Assembly: GCF_900113735.1 (NCBI RefSeq)
Contig: NZ_FOQM01000033.1
Coordinates: forward strand, 20,005 to 84,004
From: Bradyrhizobium sp. Gha
Lineage (GTDB): Bacteria > Pseudomonadota > Alphaproteobacteria > Rhizobiales > Xanthobacteraceae
DNA length: 64,000 nucleotides
Reading direction: 5' to 3'
The notes under the pieces: model-generated
Databases searched by the model: none
What the model was told of the DNA's origin: nothing
What the model saw: the letters and a program-made list of their open reading frames with translations, nothing else
Shown here: positions 61,621-64,000 of the stretch, in pieces
Layout of the letters: every line of letters starts with the position of its first letter
Numbering within the stretch: position 1 is the first letter of the stretch
Position numbers and translations under genes: made by a program

Positions 61621-61848
61621 CTACGCAAAGGGCGGTATCTCTACCAGCGTTCCGATCAATCGCAATAGTGCTTGCTGTTCGGGTCCCTTCCCCTCACGCA
61701 AGAAATCACCCAACTCGATGTGAGACAGCCGGCCGCCAGACGGCGCATTGGGCTGGTGGATGATGAAGGCGTAACCGTTTGTCGGCTCGTGCGCGATGAA
61801 CCATGCGTCGCCATTTGGGCTCCGATAGAGCTCCCGCCGGTCTGACAT
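61621..61848 (-). CDS. Small hypothetical protein
   Basis: A 75-residue protein starting MSDRRELYRSPNGDAWFIAH, with GYAFIIHQPNAPSGGRLSHI and EQQALLRLIGTLV. AAGGAGGAAAA lies right before ATG 61848, a strong ribosome site. The composition suggests a real, conserved small protein of rhizobia. Function unknown. Confidence 0.7.
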   Translation of the reverse strand: MSDRRELYRSPNGDAWFIAHEPTNGYAFIIHQPNAPSGGRLSHIELGDFLREGKGPEQQALLRLIGTLVEIPPFA

Positions 61849-61901
61849 TTTTCCTCCTTGCTGCCTCCGGACAGTGTAGGAGTCCGAACAGACGTCTGCG
61901 A

Positions 61902-62108
61902 TCACTGAAAATACGAAAGCTGATCTTCCGTAACAACCCGCTCGATATTCTTGGATTTGCACCTGATGCGATACCTAACTCGTCCATCAGACTCGATGGG
62001 CATGTGCTGTATGATCGTGTAAATCATCTGCGGTTCAGTTGCGGCGCGTCCTTGCGGGCCTTGAGCTTGGTGGCGAACGTCCTCATTCAGCTTGTAGGCG
62101 TATGGCAT
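61902..62108 (-). CDS. Small hypothetical protein
   Basis: A 68-residue protein with IIQHMPIESDGRVRYRIRCK and ERVVTEDQLSYF, a pattern seen in small rhizobial proteins of unknown role. GAGGAAG precedes ATG 62108 at good distance. Basic; probably cytoplasmic. Confidence 0.65.
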   Translation of the reverse strand: MPYAYKLNEDVRHQAQGPQGRAATEPQMIYTIIQHMPIESDGRVRYRIRCKSKNIERVVTEDQLSYFQ

Positions 62109-62164
62109 AATTCTTCCTCATCGCTCACGACTCTATCTGACTCGCTGGTGTCCAGGGCGGAGTC

Positions 62165-62464
62165 CTAGTCCTCAAGAATGGATTTTGTAGCCTCGAATAT
62201 CTGTTCCGCTGTGCCCTTGATCGTGCCCTTCGCCCAGGCTTGAAACACGGTGACGTAGGCGTTCTTGTAAGCTGCTTCGTCTGCAGAAAAGTAGACTTCG
62301 TCTGTAGCCGTATCCAAGACAAGCGCTGCTCGCCTGGCTTGGCTTTGTAAGGTCCGACGATCGTCCGCGGTCACGTCAACGCTAGTAAGCAAGTCGCCGA
62401 ACGACTCTGCGATGAACGGCAATTCCTGCCACAGGCTGCGGTTCGCTTTGCGAGGCGAAGTCAT
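62165..62464 (-). CDS. Hypothetical protein
   Basis: A 99-residue protein (SLWQELPFIAESFGDLLTSV, ARRAALVLDTATDEVYFSAD, AYVTVFQAWAKGTI). Acidic and helical. ATG 62464 overlaps the stop of the preceding zinc-ribbon-like gene in ATGA, so the two are coupled. Function unknown. Confidence 0.55.
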   Translation of the reverse strand: MTSPRKANRSLWQELPFIAESFGDLLTSVDVTADDRRTLQSQARRAALVLDTATDEVYFSADEAAYKNAYVTVFQAWAKGTIKGTAEQIFEATKSILED

Positions 62465-62655
62465 CCTTCAGATGAGGAATGTCGAACTGGGCCGACTATC
62501 AGCCTGTAGATGGGCACCCAAGCGGTGTTCCATGATTCCATCGTAGCGCCGCAAACCGAGCACTCGAAGCTGGCGATCTGCCGGCTAGGTGCCATCGCCT
62601 CGGTTCGGCTATAGACGGCGCCGCACCGACAAGATCGATGATCAGAATCGTGCAT
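62461..62655 (-). CDS. Small zinc-ribbon-like protein
   Basis: A 64-residue protein with two cysteine pairs, CRCG near residue 9 and CSVC near 32, spaced as in a zinc ribbon, and a conserved-looking TMESWNTAWVPIYRLI tail. ATG 62655. Coupled by ATGA to the next gene. It may bind nucleic acid or a protein partner; no function is known. Confidence 0.6.
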   Translation of the reverse strand: MHDSDHRSCRCGAVYSRTEAMAPSRQIASFECSVCGATMESWNTAWVPIYRLIVGPVRHSSSEG

Positions 62656-62822
62656 GCCGATTTATGCACCTGAAAGACGAAACAAGCCACTCCGAAATGA
62701 ATTTGCGCGATGAGCTTCGAGGCAGACCTCGGTTCAGCTTAATCGTAACTCAGCGACACAAGGGCCGATTGTCGAAGCGAAGCCACAGATGAGCCCGTTG
62801 AATTTCTTTGCCGGATTCAATG

Positions 62823-62863
62823 AAAAACCCCACCCCCGAGGGCTCGGGCGGCGGGGCGGGACC
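62823..62863 (-). terminator. Intrinsic terminator of the cold-shock gene
   Basis: On the minus strand a GC-rich hairpin centred on CCCGAG-CC-CTCGGG is followed by GTGGGGTTTTT. It lies 55 bp after the cold-shock gene stop. Confidence 0.7.
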
Positions 62864-62917
62864 ACAAGCTCCGCCAGTACATCCGTGGCTGGAGCGACAG
62901 GTCTGTCGTGCTGCTAT

Positions 62918-63127
62918 TTAAGCAGTACGAAGATTTTCGGCAGCGGACTTACCGGTACGACGGTCTGCCACGACGTCATAAGACAGCGTCTGACCTTCGC
63001 TCAGAGTCCCCATACCGGCGCGTTCGACAGCGCTGATGTGAACGAAGACGTCGTTGCTGCCGTTCGTTGGCTGGATAAAGCCAAAGCCCTTTTGGGTATT
63101 AAACCACTTCACTGTACCCGTGTTCAT
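62918..63127 (-). CDS. Cold-shock protein (CspA family)
   Basis: A 69-residue single cold-shock domain. MNTGTVKWFNTQKGFGFIQP carries RNP1 (KGFGFI), and DVFVHISAVERAGM carries RNP2 (VFVHI). These are the residues that bind single-stranded RNA/DNA. Full length for the family. ATG 63127 is used; the frame is open 52 codons upstream. Monocistronic with its own terminator. Members act as RNA chaperones during cold or other stress. Confidence 0.96.
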   Translation of the reverse strand: MNTGTVKWFNTQKGFGFIQPTNGSNDVFVHISAVERAGMGTLSEGQTLSYDVVADRRTGKSAAENLRTA

Positions 63128-63439
63128 ACGGTTTGCTTTCGCGTGCGCGCAGGACCCGGCGCGCGGAGCTGCGGCCAGTGTCCAATTAGTCGATGTTGGA
63201 GAATGTCTGAAACGTGCGCGCCGCAGGATCTGAGGCGAAAGCGGAACAGTTGTTCGGCCAGTATCGATGACGACACCATACACCAGCAGTTGAGAAAGTC
63301 AAGAATTCCGAGAACCGGCCCGTCGCCCACGCGGATCAGACGATTGGCCGTTCCGCGTGGATGACACAGCTTGGAGCGGTTTAGGTGTCGCGCCACAGAC
63401 CGATTTCAGTCTCGGGACTGGACGCCGGACGGACATATT
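63128..63439. other. Upstream region of the cold-shock gene
   Basis: No gene. Presumably promoter and leader of the cold-shock gene; no specific element could be identified. Confidence 0.35.
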
Positions 63440-63694
63440 CTACAGCCGGCCGAGGCGTGTGCGCTTAGCCTTGTTGGCGGCCTTGAGCTTGTCTCGAATG
63501 GAGCCCCAAACGTCCAGCTCGTGTGTAGGTCGGAGCCTAAGAAGCCTCGCTCTCTTCGCCGTGCGACAAGGCGGCGTGTCAGCGCGGCGCCGTACTGAGA
63601 GGCTCCGGGAGAAAGAGTCTTCGAGAGCGGCTAAAGCTGTCGGATGAGCAGCTTTACGAGCATTGTTCTCAAGTCTGGCACCGCGAGCCATCAT
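63440..63694 (-). CDS. Doubtful basic frame
   Basis: An 84-codon frame starting with two ATG codons at 63694. The product is arginine-rich throughout with no family resemblance. It could be a small basic protein or chance. The remaining sequence to 64000 holds no recognised gene. Confidence 0.22.
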   Translation of the reverse strand: MMARGARLENNARKAAHPTALAALEDSFSRSLSVRRRADTPPCRTAKRARLLRLRPTHELDVWGSIRDKLKAANKAKRTRLGRL

Positions 63695-64000
63695 TAAGAA
63701 AGCCTCAACTTCAAAATAGCGAATAGCCTGGGTGTTTGCTTCGTAGCGTGGCTTGTTGAGCCTTGATAATCGTGCCTCTGTGCAAGCGAGATTGCTCGAG
63801 CGCTGGAAGCGCGAGCAGATCCGATAGAGCTCCCGACGATCGACAACCTACCCAGTCGCCCTTGATACGTGCCGATTTCTAAAAGCCGAAATCGACATAT
63901 GGACCAGGTGTAGTTTGCCTTTAACTGCAGGCGAAATGTCGAATGGGTACGCGTCGGCAAGACCTAGCGAGCGGTTGAGGCGGTTGATCGTAAGTGCGAG

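Noticed and set aside
63694..63960. 88-codon minus-strand frame at the right end
   Set aside because: Serine/arginine-rich peptide with no natural-looking core and no family resemblance.
1..64000. CRISPR arrays, rRNA and tRNA genes
   Set aside because: No regularly spaced long direct repeats and no recognisable rRNA or cloverleaf sequences were seen by eye; a dedicated covariance-model scan would be needed to exclude a tRNA.

Overview
The window looks like accessory DNA from a high-GC alphaproteobacterium, most likely Bradyrhizobium or a close relative. That assignment is inference. It rests on family content (DUF6894, DUF3606, DUF1236, NYN/LabA, DUF892, an EcfG-type promoter grammar GGAAC-N16/17-CGTT) and on many 45-100 residue proteins of the kind typical of that group. 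No rRNA, tRNA, intact insertion sequence or CRISPR array was seen.

Layout. 1-3.7 kb: the 3' end of a VapE/P4-type helicase-primase gene, a cluster of ATGCGTCA repeats, and a cassette of a DUF5681 gene, two small genes and a serine recombinase. 4.0-12.4 kb: a carbohydrate uptake and catabolism cluster (YtfQ-like binding protein, YtfR-like double ATPase, a fused double permease, an enolase-superfamily enzyme, a GMC oxidoreductase) with a divergent FadR-type regulator and two matching operator-like palindromes. 12.4-18.4 kb: small genes, a single-domain response regulator, a NYN-domain protein and several strong hairpins. 18.4-24.2 kb: a chemotaxis receptor, a possible secreted protein and a frameshifted hydrolase. 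24.5-26.3 kb: a second, diverged copy of the DUF5681 cassette with a different, broken recombinase. 27-32.2 kb: a stress-type block with a PAP2 phosphatase, two DUF3147-like membrane proteins, a manganese catalase fused to a DUF892 ferritin-like domain, a free-standing DUF892 protein, and decayed relatives of both. 32.4-39.2 kb: a GH13 enzyme, a dead pyrophosphatase, a DUF2269 plus SDR/DoxX-like pair and a KimA-like permease. 39.2-46.8 kb: small genes and wreckage (PolX/PHP, PilZ and DUF1236 remnants) and a frameshifted glycosyltransferase. 46.8-53.6 kb: a Crp/Fnr regulator, a hybrid histidine kinase, a frameshifted response regulator and small genes. 54-58 kb: a DUF3606-glgX-DUF72 operon whose last gene is broken. 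58.2-61 kb: a response regulator and an RsbQ-like hydrolase overlapping a PAS histidine kinase. 61-64 kb: small genes and a cold-shock protein.

Functionally, several units carry EcfG-type general-stress promoter matches: the catalase/DUF892 fusion, the DUF892 gene, the PAP2 operon, a 72-residue protein at 41.2 kb, and the DUF3606-glgX operon. This suggests a stress-protection and storage-carbon region. About a dozen loci are interrupted by frameshifts or stops, many with one or two lesions and otherwise well conserved. This fits recent decay of an accessory region, but sequencing or assembly errors cannot be excluded. The most interesting systems are the duplicated DUF5681/small-gene/recombinase cassette, the RsbQ-like hydrolase coupled to a PAS histidine kinase, and the catalase-DUF892 fusion.
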